Below, one piece after another: positions 45,085 through 58,100 of a stretch of DNA of 64,000 nucleotides. The stretch is from Aphelocoma coerulescens (Eukaryota > Chordata > Aves > Passeriformes > Corvidae). Location of the stretch: contig NC_091019.1 in the NCBI RefSeq assembly GCF_041296385.1, positions 10,926,031-10,990,030 of the forward strand, written 5' to 3'. A program made the position numbers and the translations under genes. Every line of letters begins with the position of its first letter. Within the stretch, counting starts at the first letter, position 1. The notes beneath the pieces were generated by a model that did not search any database, was not told the origin of the DNA, and saw only the letters and a list, made by a program, of their open reading frames with translations.

Positions 45085-45105
45085 GCTCGGTATAAATCAC
45101 CGAGC
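45085..45105. promoter_or_regulatory. TATAAAT in the loop of a 7-bp inverted repeat
   Basis: GCTCGGT and ACCGAGC pair perfectly around the loop ATAAATC, so TATAAAT straddles stem and loop on the plus strand. It sits exactly at the edge where CpG-rich sequence gives way to AT-rich sequence, the usual place for a core promoter. Use as a TATA box, and for which transcript, is inference. Confidence 0.3.
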
Positions 45106-48100
45106 TGTATAGGGCCATAAAGCATCCCTGTGTGTCCCGCCCTCGCCGGGGTTCTGGTGAATAGGAGTTCATGGAAAGCTGGGTATCAGTAACATCTTCC
45201 AGATCTGGAGTATGTGACGTTTTTAAAGTCTTAGCTATACAGTGGGATATACTTACGGAGCAGCTAAAACTATTACAAGGGGGTTTTTATAGGTACTTAC
45301 CTACAAAAGAAATTTGGGGGAAAAAAGCTCTTAGGTAATATGGTCCGTTCTTGGCATTTCCACTAATGGCTTTGAAAGTATTAAATTATTCTTTTGGCAG
45401 GACAAAATAAAAATATTCTAAAATGTCATACATTGTAAATGGGTGTAAGGTAACTGAGATCTAAGGAATTCATTTCTCTCAGGTCATAGAATGCAGATCC
45501 CACTGTAAAGGCACACTGAACTCTAAATGTAATAATACAGAAACACAACAGTAACACTACCTGGCATCAACACCAATTCAAAGAATTCTTTGAGCCACCT
45601 GGGACACCATCTTTGATTATGGGTACACACTGGAAATGTAAACAAAACATTTCTACATTCAAAAGAATTAGAAAGGCTCCAGCTGAAGAGGACACACTGC
45701 AGAATCCCTGGTACCTCATGGGTAAGGAAAAACACCCACAGCCTCAGGTCTCACTAACTCTTGGGTATTACAGGACAGGGACAGAAGACGAATTGTCCTC
45801 TACCAGTTTCTTCAGCAGATTGGCCTTAGCATGTTTTCTGAAACACCAACCATCCATGCCTTTTATCCATCAACTTAATTCTTTAACAAACACACTTTAA
45901 CAACACAAGCAAAGTCCAAACCTCCCTTTTGCAGCCCTATGCATAGATCCACTCTTCACCAGTTGTCCTCAGTGGAAAACAAGAGGGCTCCAGCAGCTGC
46001 TCTGTCTTAGCTGGGGATCTAAACCCCTTTTCACTGGGTTTTGTTCTCATCCTACACACCTTAGAGTAATTAATCCATGTAAGCCCTTGACTAAAAATGC
46101 TGTTGAGCAAGTGTTCCCACTGAAATCAGTGCCTGAGGATGTCAGTCCACCAGGACTTGCACCACGCAGTGGGGAAGGCCAAGCACATCCCCTGCCTGAA
46201 GATGTCTGGTGAGTGTAGGAGACAAGCAGTGGAGGCAATGTGCCTAGTGCCTAAAGCAGAAGAAAAAGCAAAAAGCTTCTGGGTTCTGTTCAGTACCTTC
46301 TGCACACCCCAGAGGAATGGAAGAGGTGACAGCAGTTTTGCCAGAACAACGGGGGACTCCGGCAGTATTTGTGGAGTGCTTGGAGACCTTGGGTAAGCCA
46401 AGGCAGATGGTTGCATTTTGCAGCACAGCTCTGTGTGATGTGTCAGTGCTGTGACCTATGAGGGGGTGGCAGGGCTGGAGCTGGAGAGCTGTTGCAACAC
46501 GGTGAGTCCCTCCTCCCAGCCCCAGCAGCACAGCACAGCCAACACCCATGGTTCCTTCACAGCCTGGGCAGACATTCCACTGCCCCCAGCCCCCCAGCAC
46601 AGCCCTCTGGCTTCCTTAGAAACTGAGCAAACCCAGTCCTTCATAACCACAGCTACATGAAGGTGTGTGTGTCTCCTCTCTCTGGACTGCATGTACTGAT
46701 ACGTGTGGATTGCAGCAATACACGCAAGGCAGAGAAGCTCATTTTACTCATCTACATGGCTGGAAGCAGCAGGCAGCAAAAATGTACCCCCAGCTGAAAC
46801 AAGAGGTTTCCCAGTTCTCAATTCCGAGGCCTCCCACTCAGTGTGGCTTTTGGTCAAACCCAAAGCTTTACAGGCAGTCTCTCCCTTGTGTGGGTATGGG
46901 ACATCTGATCTGGACATGAGTGTGAAAGGCCATCTGAAAAGTCCATGGCTTTAGGGCATCAGCCCAAGAGAGATCTGCTGCAAGCAGGGTCAGAAGCCAC
47001 AGAATCAAGTGGAATTCAGATGGGCTGCAGCTGTCACTGTTCTCACATTTGTGACTGTCACTGTCCAGCTGCAGCCTCTGCTGACCCCACTGCCACTGTC
47101 CCACAAAGCTCATGCTGAGATGAGCTATGCAGGGACAGTTACAGACGAAGCTTGCAGGGAGAGGTGGGGGAAGAAAGGAGAGGAGGGAGGGAACCCACGT
47201 GTTGAACTTGCCTTAGAAGTCAAATTTCTTCTTCATGAGATGCAGGACATTCCTTTCCCTTCAGATTTTATGTATGTTTGATTGCACTAAATTCATCTGA
47301 GTACTGCTATGACACAGGAATTAAAAGCACCAAGAGTTTGCTGTAGTTGTTGAGTCATGGGCACAGACTGATCAAATCTACTGCTTGTTTTTCTTCCTAT
47401 TACATGAAAGCAGAGTTCAATAAAGTTCAGATCGGAACTAAGACCTACTTTGTGATGTCTTGACAAACCTTTCCTGATATATTTATCACATATTAGTCAG
47501 AAAGAAAGAAGCACAAAGGAACCTTGTCAACTTGTTATTTATGTTTTTTAAATCAAATAGTGAAAGGAATGAGCAAGTAAGTGTGATTCCTTTCTCTAGA
47601 TTGCAGTATCATAGATTAATAGCTCTATGAACAGATTTGCAAGTAGCACCATCATGCTAGTCAAGACATTAAAAAAGTTTATGAGCAGTTGCTTAGGAAA
47701 AACAAGATAAAGCCTATGGAAATCTGATACTGGTCAATGGTGCATTTATTCAAAACATAATACTCACTTCAAGTCCCCATAAATCCTTTGCAAATGAAAC
47801 TTCCATTGTGATCACTGTTCCAGATCTAAATGATTTTTTTTTTTTTTCCTTTGGTAGACATTAGATAGATCTCAGAATGTAGAAGTTATGTACCTACTGA
47901 TACAGAGTTAGTTATGCACCCATGAGATAATAAATATTAAATTCATATAAGAAGATATTTCAAAGAAGGACTATCTTCACAAGAATTTCTTTTTAACATT
48001 TATCTGTGGATTAACTTGCATGAAAAATCTCACATTTCTGTGTGATTTGTTTCAAAATTCAGGGCTTCTACAGTTCCAAATTGTGAAAGTTCTTGGGAGA

Positions 48101-48153
48101 AAAGCAGACATTAGATTGTGTGCAGTTTGAAAGCTGAGTTCTTAGCAATATTT
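45106..48153. other. Intergenic sequence, nothing recognised
   Basis: AT-rich to balanced sequence with only short ORFs (118 codons or fewer) on both strands that resemble no known protein. No RNA gene or repeat family was recognised apart from short homopolymers. Confidence 0.7.
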
Positions 48154-49100
48154 AGAATTAAAGAATGCTTTGGGTTGGAAATGGCTACAAAGATCATCTT
48201 GTTCCAACCCCCATGGTGTGGGCAGGGACACCTTCCACTACACCAGATTACTCCAAAACCCATCCAGTCTGACCTTGAACACTTCCTGGAATGAGGCATC
48301 CACAGCTTCTCTGGGCAGCCTGTGCCAGGGCCTCACCACCCTCACAGTAAAGAATTTCTTTCAAATATCAAATCTAACCCTGCCCTCTGTCAGTGTGCAG
48401 CCATTCCCCTGTGTCCTGCTTCTCCATGCCCTTGTGAAAAGTGCCTCTCCAACTCTCTTGTAGCCCCTTTAGGCACTGGAAAGCTGTGGTCCCTCTAGAG
48501 TCTTCTTTTCTCCAGGCTGAACAACCCCAATTCTCAGCCTGTCTTCACAGGAGAGGTGCTCCAGCCCTCTGAGCATCTTCGTGGCCTCCTCTGGACTTGC
48601 TCCAACAGGTTCATGTCCTTGTGTTTGGGTGTCCCAGAGCTGGATGCAGTGCTCCAGGTGGGATCTCACCAGAGCAGAGCAGAGGGGCAGGATCCCCTCC
48701 CTTGACCTGCTGCCCATGGTGCTCTGGATGCCCTGCAGCCCAGGGTACATTTGGCTTTCTGGGCTGTGAGTGCACATTCCAGGTCCTGTTGAGCTTTTGG
48801 CCAACCACCACCCCCAAGTCCTTCTCCTCAGGGCTGTTCTCAATCCATTCTCTGCCCAGCCTGTGTTTGTGCTGGGGATTGCCCCAGCCCATGTGCAGGA
48901 CCTTGCTCTTGGCCCTGCTGAACTCCACGAGGTTCTCCTGAGCCTCTCCAGCCTGTCAGTGTCCCTCTGGCTGGCATCCCTTCCCTCCAGCATGCCAACT
49001 GCAGCACACAGCTTGGTGTTTTTAGCCAACTTGCTGAGGGTGCCCTCCATCCCACTGTCCCTGTCACTGACAGAGAAGTTGAACAGCACTGATCCCAGTT
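48154..49100 (-). mobile_element. 5'-truncated CR1 LINE with decayed reverse transcriptase C-terminus
   Basis: A copy of about 945 bp of the avian CR1 non-LTR retrotransposon on the minus strand, with its 3' end at about 48154. Read on the plus strand, the start (GCTTTGGGTTGGAA, then TCATCTTGTTCCAACCCCCA) is the complement of a typical CR1 3' end. The coding remnant is the C-terminal part of the reverse transcriptase [23 protein letters not shown] and ATKMLRGLEHL are recognisable between about 49.09 and 48.47 kb on the minus strand. The frame is shifted in places (sense in one frame, then another), so the element is dead. The 5' part is missing, as is normal for CR1. Confidence 0.93.
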
Positions 49101-52100
49101 TATCTCAGTTTCACCCTGAGCAGCACTAGCCTTTGCAGTTCCTATGTGCTTTTGAGGAAATGGGTCCTATTGCTCCGAGAAGCTGCCTGAAAACAAGGAA
49201 TGTACTGAAAGGCTAAGCAGAAGAGATTCACCAGGAGAGCAGCCTGTCAACCCATTTTTCTGACTTCATGATCTGAGCTCCCCAGTTTATAGAAGCCGTG
49301 TGGTCTTCACTGCCTCTGGGTTTTTGAATGCTTCTTTCCTAATTGCTCAAACCCAAATGGACTCTCAGTTATAAACTTACTCTCAGAACCTCTGGGCAGA
49401 AGTCAAAATAAGTTCAGCAAATTGGTTGGATATCAGCTAAAAACACACTTAATTTTTCATCCGATAAACTTCTCTCAGAGGAACTACTGGAGTCAGCTTT
49501 AGCCAGACACCAGATCTATAATGAAATAATTCTATGGTTGGGTAACATGAACACCCCGTCATAGCTACATCTGCTTTATCACGGAATGAAAGCTCTTGAA
49601 CAAGTTGGATAAGTTCTCTGGCCAAATAAGGATTTCAGAGTATTTAACACTTGCAACATGCTCCACTCCAACACTGTGTATCAGCAATATCAATCCAGAT
49701 ATTGTAAAGGGTTGGGCTCAGAGTTACGAGGACATACACAAAGCCATCTGCAGTTGCCACCTAATGCATCTTCAGAGCTTGTGTCACTTTGGACAGTTCA
49801 ACCCAACCTTGCAGTCTCCTGCCCTCAGCATCAGACAACCAGGATCAACCCCCACAGCCTCGGAGGAGGTAGATTCGCATGCACAAGCTCAGAGGAGGTA
49901 GATTTTCTTCAAGATCTGTAATATTATTTAGCAAGCCTAACTGAAAGAGAAACCAGAGGCCAGCCAGCACACAAGAGATGTTCTGAGCTGCCCAGCAAAT
50001 CCAAGGGATCCAAGGAACCTCAAACACAGTTAAAAGAGGGAAGCACTATCCACTCCTGGATGCCACGTTATTAGGTGACTAAGAGCTGTGCATTGTGAGG
50101 CTCTGAACAGTCTTGTACAACTTTTCCCAAATCACAGAAGTCCCCTGGGAAATCTCAGTAATCAAACAAGATCTTGCGGTCAGGAAGCTTTTCTTCATCC
50201 AGCCGATTTTATTTCCCCTTCATCATCCCATCTATTACTCATTACATCCTCCTGCCAAACTCGACATAGTTCTTCTGTCTCTCTCTCATGCTTCCATGTT
50301 TCAGCTACATATAGACCATTATAGCCTTTCATACAAGCTTTTCCTATCTCTTTTTCACGCTGCACATATTTAGTCCTTTCTATTTTTCCTGCTGTCCTCC
50401 TAACAGCACCTCTGCTGAATAGAAGCACTCCAAACTGAACAGATATTCTACAAACAATTATATTTGGCAGTCTCTAAATGTAGAGACATGCAATCCAATG
50501 ATTAAATCACCTTGAACAACTGAGTGAGAGTTCAAAGCCATAAAATTGTCAAATCGGGACAGGGAACTTTGGATGACACTGAAAGATCAACTTCACAGGA
50601 AGCCCTCAAGTAATGATGTATTTAAAAAAAAGCCCAAGTTTGCTTTACAGTCTTTGTCTCAAGGAATGTGTTGTTAGGTACATATCTGCAGTGATTTTTA
50701 TGCACAAAATATTTTAGAAGTGTTCTGCCACTGTGACATCAGGCAGATAGTGGTAAGTGCATACTACCCTTACAGTCTTATAATATATTCTTGAGCTACA
50801 ATATAATTATTGTTCCAAGATGTATACTGAAGTTCATGTAAAGGCAACTTTTTACCCAATTAAATCACTTATTGTTGAGAAACTTGTGCTTAAGACATTA
50901 GAACATCACTGTGTTACATAGTTACAGTAATTTGCTCCTATCATCATATCCTGCTCAAAGATACAGCTTCCACAGCTTTCCCTGCTAGAAACTGCTAGAA
51001 TGTGGGTTTTATCCATAAACAAGGCAAGGTCATTCCACAAACCAGAGCATTTTTCAAATCATACTTCATCTACATGACTTAAAATTTTAGTTTGAAAGAC
51101 TTCAAGTTTAGTCATCTGAAGACGATGAATATAGTAATTTATCTCTTTGAAACCTGGGAGCACTATTTATTTGGAGTTGGGTTTACATCCAGTTAGCAAG
51201 TACAATTATCTAGACACCCATTTTTGCTAAACTTTATGAGCTTTATGATGACACATGGATAATGGGGTGTGTTTGTGTAAGGTCCATTTGGGATCACTGA
51301 AAGTTTCACCACACCTGGGAGAAGGGTGATGGCTACAGAAATAAGACAGCTACTATGTGACCTGTGGGAGTTCTCAACACCTGAGCAAGAAACATCTGGG
51401 AAGCTTTCAAAATGAAAAGGGCAACTGGCAGATTTAAAGGATCATGAATATCCAACAGGAAGAGACATCCTAGTGAAGCACCTGCATCTACCTGCTAAGC
51501 CTGGACCTCTGTGGAGCACAAATGGTACATAATGTGCATTTCCCAAGCCAAGCCCAAATATTTTTACTAGAATTACATTTTTTTCAGGATGGTTTCTGTC
51601 TTTCCATAAAGCTTTCCCTCTTTCCTCAACTTCTGTGCTTGTTCTCCCTCACCCTGAGTGCATTCTTGTCATAAAAAAGAAGGATGCACACCATTCCAGT
51701 CTTTCCTAGGTAACGGAAAGGGGCTGCACAGCACAGAACATTTGCCGATCATTTTTATTCCAAAGACACAAGGTGCTCTGATTCCCTGGCATGCATTTAC
51801 CAGGAAAAAAGGGGGTGAAGACAGTCTTATCCCTCCTGTCCTCACCATGGGCTGCTGCAGCACCTGGCTGTGCCTCACCTCCTGCAGGATTCTCGGCTGT
51901 TCTCTGACTTCTCCCACTGTGAAATGGGGTCACGTTCTCTCCTGACTGTGGCCAGAAAAAAAATAGATGGCACAAGGTATGCAAGGTATCACACCCATGA
52001 CCACTGACAAATCTTTAAGTACTTCTGTGGATTATGTTGGGAGCATATTCCTGGAGATACTGTTAGTGTTTATAAAGTCTTCTGGGGTGAACATTGCTCA

Positions 52101-55100
52101 ATGGAAAAGCAGCGCAGAAATTTAACAAAAGCTACGCTGCAAAACGCAAAAAAGTAACTCTCCCACAGGAACTGAAAGGCATTTCATACATGTCCAATGA
52201 GACATTAAAAATAATTATGTGGAAGAGTAATAGCTCCCTTGGTTGTTTTAATATATTTTTGTCTACAAACAAGAAACGTTCTCTAAACTGCTGCCTTGGC
52301 TTGGCTTGAAAGGTCTCTCAAACAAAAGCCCTTCAAGTGACCCTTAGATTATTAAAGCTCAGTAACAATGAATGTGGATCTCAGTTCAAACAAAGACTGT
52401 AAAAATAAAAAGACAGCAGTTTTGGTCTTGGAAATGAGTGTGCCTCACTAAACTGGAAACACACAGAATGTATTTTTGATCAATAGTCATCCCTCCACTG
52501 AACAAACCTGAAACCTTTTGTCTAAAGATTTCAACACTGGGTTTCTCTTAAACAGTAACTGCAAATAGTCTCACTTCTAGTATAAATGGAAAGGTTGGAT
52601 TCTGCTTCTGAATTTAAACTTCCCAGAACTCATTCAGAGAGCACTTCAGATCAACAAGGGACTTTTTTATTTTATTCTTAATGATTTTTCTTCCTCCAAA
52701 ACTTGCTGAAATATCATTAGGATCATCAGAAATATTTGTGGTGAACAAAAATGCCAGCAATGCCAAATTACAAAGCTTAAACACTCTGATCTGTGTCTCC
52801 CATGAGAAAGATACAAAGGTTGAGATGTTCAATGACAGACATTAATGTCAAATGCTAAAGCAGGAAAAGCAAACATAGGAGTGGGGAGAGATATACAGAC
52901 CCTATAGAATATCTTGTTTTGAAAATCATATGTCATTTAAATGGCTTTTATAACTGAAGAAGTTAATTTAAAATATATTTTGGTGTAGTTTTCTGGCAGA
53001 ACAAACACGGCTGCCAATTGATAGAGTCAGTTTTGCCCTTGTCAACTGGAGGCACAACATTTATGTATCCCCTTCATTGCTGTGAGCACCAATGGCTGTG
53101 CACAGCACTCCCTCTGCACATAAGCCAAAAAGGATGCTGTTAAAGCAAGTGGGACAAAATGCCAAAATCATCTCAGTTTCATTTCCTTTGCATCTATCAA
53201 ACTTGCTCTTGCAACCAGTGGAAGAACTGGAGAAGTAGGTATTATAGCTACAGCTGGGAGAAGGGGACAATCTCCCTAAAGAACAGTGGTCCTCTCTCCA
53301 GCCCACCAGGAGCTTACCAGCCCCTCACCAACTGCTCTGGCTTTCCATGTGTGCCCTGGTCTTTATTGTCTCAATATAGACCTTCATTCTGCTCTCACTC
53401 CCTTTCCTTCAGAAGCAGCAGCCGAGCTCTCTCCCATCTCTGTGGCTCACCCATCACATTTTTACTGGGAGCTCCATTTGCTATTATCAGCACAGTGGCA
53501 TCCAGCAGACACAAGTGTTCAGCCATGACTTAGCTGGGGAGACCAGGACATACTAAAACTCTCTGATGTTTTCATGGTGGAAGTTCACCACCACTGGGAG
53601 AAACTGCAGAGCTGAGCAGGTGGATAAAATTGCAACACATTTTCCCTAAACCAGCATCTTCTATACATTAACAAGGGCACGTAATGGATGTATAGAATTA
53701 TTCCATGGCCAAACTTTGTCTCTTCCTCGTCAAATTTCAGAACAGAAAATGCAAATGGGCTTGATATTTGTAATAGAGAAAATGCAAACAAAACTGTGGG
53801 TCTGCTTTAACACCTTGTAAGCCGTAAGATCACTTCTCTGCACGGGGATGCTTAATGACTGGAACTGGATTAGAAACCCTTGCTGACCAAAGCTTTCTAT
53901 TCAGCCTATTTCTATTCAGAGCAGTAAATTAGCTACCTTTGTGCTATGCCTGATTCCTGCCCAGGGGGTTAGGGAGATGTTTGTTCTGCATAACCATGGC
54001 AACAAAGTTGGCAATTAGCATCAAGTTTGGCTATTCCCCTGAGCAGGATTTACCCTGTGAACTTCATTTACCAGACACCAAGCAGCCAGCAGTGGGACAA
54101 TGATGCATTTAACACAGTCAAGACTGGACTTGAATACAGTTATAATAAAAGACACTATAACCTACTAATCTACATTTGGATTTCCTTCTGAGCTGCCTCA
54201 ATAATCATCTCTTTGCTCTTCCCTTGCAAAGATTAATGCACTAAAACTCACTTGCAGTGGAGTGATCACATAGTTATCTCGAAGTATAACTTTTTTAGTA
54301 CATTTGCATTAAATTAAATGCAGGACAAAAATTAAATATATATGCAGGAGTAAAATGTTTCTGAATGAGATCTGAAAATGAATACAGATGAAAACACAAA
54401 ATATAGTTTACTGAATAGAGTAATAGTTAATAGTGTCATCACTGATGGATTTCAAAGCACTGACTTATTTTATGAGAATTCACAATCCTTAAATGCAAGA
54501 ATCTTCACTTTGTTCTGTGTTTACAGTGTGTTTAGAACAGTATGGAACAGGTCTGCCACCAGGGTTCCTAGGTCTTTCACTGGTACAAATGAAAAACAGC
54601 AGCAGATGAAAAGTGATTATTAGAAAAATATTAATTCCTAACAGCTTAGCTTAGCTTCTGGTACTATGAAATTAGGGCCTGAATTTCAGCACAGTTTTGA
54701 GTTACTGATCAATTTTGCCAGTTTCACTCTTTTTATCATTTGCACAACTCTTCTTACTCTAAAGTAAGATAGATTATGATAGCATTGATGGCCCTCTGAA
54801 GTTATCTTTTTATTATTTTTCTTTCTATACAGCAGCACAGAACTCCTTGGTCAGAAAAGAAACCCTAATTGTGTTGTGTCTCTGTATTTAATGCCCTGTA
54901 GTGAGTGCAATACAAAATGATGGTCAAAACTGTAGAATGAGTTAGGAAAAGGAAGATAAACATTTGAGATTAAATGGGTCTAGTGAATGAAATATGAATT
55001 TAAGAGCCATCTTTTTTTTAATGAGGGTGAGCAATCCGTTAACATTGATGGCTGCTATGCTCATAAAGAGGAAAACTAAATACCTTTATCATGAAATGTG

Positions 55101-58100
55101 ACATGGTAATATATGCCAAAAGACTCTATCCCAGTATTCATTTGTGTCTGTCCAGAGTGTCTGGACATGATGCCTGTTCAAGGAAACGGCAAACTAGGGC
55201 TTGTCATTTCTAAAGTTTACTAACACTTCAGGTGTACTTAGCCATCTCCTTATAATATTTGATCTTCTGGATTAAGTAAAGCTGAAACCTGAAATCATGC
55301 TAAGGTGAGGAGAAAAATACCTTTGGACTAATACAATAACCTTTTAAGAAGACAGCAAGTGCTCAAAGACAGGGTGTATTTCTCCCATAAAGACAGCAAT
55401 GTCTGGGTAATGCATCAAATGCAGAGGAAAAGAAGAGGCATATAAAATACATAGCATCATGACACCAAAAGTTATGTGAAGCCAGCATAAACTAGGCAGG
55501 ACTAGCTGTGCCATGTTTTGCTTGTGAAATATGTAAATAAATCCACTGCTATTTAAAAAAAAAATCATATCATGACAGAAGAGTACTTACATGCTTACAG
55601 TATCATTTAATATACATATTTAGTTTAATCCAAGCAGTTAGCAAGTCTTGGAAAACAAAGCAGGAACACTTTATCTTGGTTCAAGCAAAGCATTTGAAGG
55701 CAGGTTCCCCTAGGAAATGAGGCTTGTGTGATTGCACTGCCAGTCCATCTGTCTCTCAAATAACTTCTCAACCTCAGACCTATTTCAGCCAAATTCTGTA
55801 CAGACATGACATTCCCAGCAAAGCTGAGTGAGCACAAAGTTCAAGGAACTGGCAGCTCAATAGAAACAAAGGGACCTACACCAGTGCCCCCACTAGAGAA
55901 GCTCTGCCGAGTGAGCTCAGCAGTTCTTTGCAGTTTGCTCCCCCTGGCCAGTTACTCATCAGAGCAAACTCCAACCCATGCTACCATTGCCCAGCTGTTA
56001 TCTGGGGAGAAGTAAGGGAAGCAAAGGTAGCTGGAAGGGAGGGAATCACAGGGGAGATGGAGGGAGCAGGGGTTGAGGGGTGGGCAAAGAGCTGAGAGGC
56101 AAGGATTCAAATCCAGGCAGCCAGGATTCATTAGTTCCACGGTCACAGAACAACTTGTTTCTCAGTATTACAGTTCAGCCAAGAAACCACTAAAAGGAGT
56201 TATTTGCACAGCTCAGTTGATACTGCATTTTCAAAACCTTTATTTGCTGGCATTTCCCATCCTGTCTCCACCCATGGAGGCTTGTGCAGGGAGAAGATTT
56301 GATCCATCCTCAGCAAGCCAAACTGAACATTTACATGGATGGGGGAAGGAAAAGATACATAATAACATCACTCTAGAGGTGCAAACATCAGGTTGCTTTA
56401 AATGTGCTAGTGGAGAACTTGTATCCTTCCAAAGGGGGATATTTTCTGTTTCTTTTCATCTGCACCATTGTCTCCTACATTTTATTCTGCTTGGGAATAG
56501 TAGAACGTGTGAGTAAGGACAGAGTTTACTAAACGTTGAATTAGTTGGGATTGATTTAACCATTTAGGCTTCTACTTGTGCTTAGGGAAATGTGCTGAAC
56601 TTTGAAGAAGTTGTTTGATGCCATTTTTTCTAAGTGGGATGTAAACTGATTCTCCTCCTTTTCCTATAAAGGATCCCATTAAAAAGTTGTCCTGTGACAT
56701 ACGCAAATGGACACCACAAAAAAAAGCCCAGTTGACAGAAACCACCCCAGACAGATGTATTTGTGAGCTATATATCAATCCCTTGCTCTGTCAAAAACTG
56801 ACTAGATGATATAAAAGTACCCAGATCACTCTAGAATATTCAGTCCTACAAAGACAATTTCCCAGTTTCTCCCATGTGACAAGACCTGTGACACCAGCTC
56901 CATTATCATGGTACTCTTCATTCCCAAACGTCATTAAGCATGAGTGATAGCCAAAATCAGCTTCAGTTTTGCCTAAGGTAGGGCAGAGACCCAGCCACTA
57001 ATAGGGCTTGACAAGGACAGAAGCAGAATTATCACCAGTGAGTTCTTGTGTCTATCAGATCAGCAAAATTAAAACACCAGCTGTTATTTCTTTTAAAAAA
57101 ACATCCCTAAAGGAGTGGTACAAATTCCTGGAAAGACTTTTCTGCTTACAATTTTTTTTTTTTTTTTAAGTGCAGAAATTTAACTTCCCCATAGTTTGCT
57201 CCTAATACCAGTAGTGGCTGAGGTTCCCAAAGAGCAAGTTCAATACTCAAGGGAGGGAGAAATTTGGACCATTCTCCAATGCCTTGCCAGCTACAGGGTG
57301 GGACTAGGATCACCTGGGGCTAAATCATCCTGATAAATTTTTACCTCCCAGTGACTGTGTCTGTCTAAACCATCTGAAAGTATTGCCTACATCTTGTCCT
57401 GAAGACCTGGCCCTGAGTTACCATGTGGCTTCCAGTGGATCGCTGGGGGGTCCTTCTTAATTGCAATTGAGATGTGGGAATAGAACAGAACAAAAAACAT
57501 CAGTATGTGCCCAGTTCTTTCTCAGAGTAAGTGGCCCAAGCACATGGCATTGCAGAGAGGAAAAGGGCCTTGATCATTGAATTCAGATGTAACATGCAGC
57601 ACCTTTATAGAGAGAAAAGCAGCAGAATTTGCCCACGAGCAGTTTTATCACCTGGGTTTCAATGTTCTGTAGAGGTAAGAGGAAAGATAAGATGCAGGAA
57701 CCAGAAAGGACCATGCAAACTCACTCATGGAGCTGACCTGGAGGTCTCACAGTGCAGCCAAAAGTCTTTGCTGGAGAGAAGCAGAGTGGTTTCAGGAGTG
57801 TGGAGGTGTGCAAAGAAGTCTGGGGGGAAGTTAAAGATGGTTGTGGCAGATGACTGCACTCACTCTCCTGCCATCATCTCCTGCCCAGAGTATGCCAGAC
57901 ATATCTCTGTTCTCCAGGTGCCACCTAATGGGTGGTGTAAGGAAAAAAAGATAAAAGCATAAGGTGGTCATGGTGGTGAGGAATGACCTTTCACACCAGA
58001 GGATCCACAGCTGCTTTGTTGGTAGTGGAAGCTGGATGCAATTCTTTCCCATTGCTGGCCTTCCATCTGAGCAGCCACATTCACAGACCTACAACTGACC

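Noticed and set aside
48469..49129. ORFs of 119-206 codons on both strands near 48.5-49.1 kb as a host gene
   Set aside because: The minus-strand frame matches CR1 reverse transcriptase remnants with frameshifts; the plus-strand ones are its shadows.
49868..49910. Short repeated motif (GAGGAGGTAGATT twice, about 30 bases apart)
   Set aside because: Only two short copies in unique sequence; no array, no palindromic repeat and no associated genes, so not CRISPR-like or a mobile element end.
57531..57962. Plus-strand ORF of 143 codons in the 5' flank as an exon
   Set aside because: No similarity recognised and no convincing splice sites at the edges.
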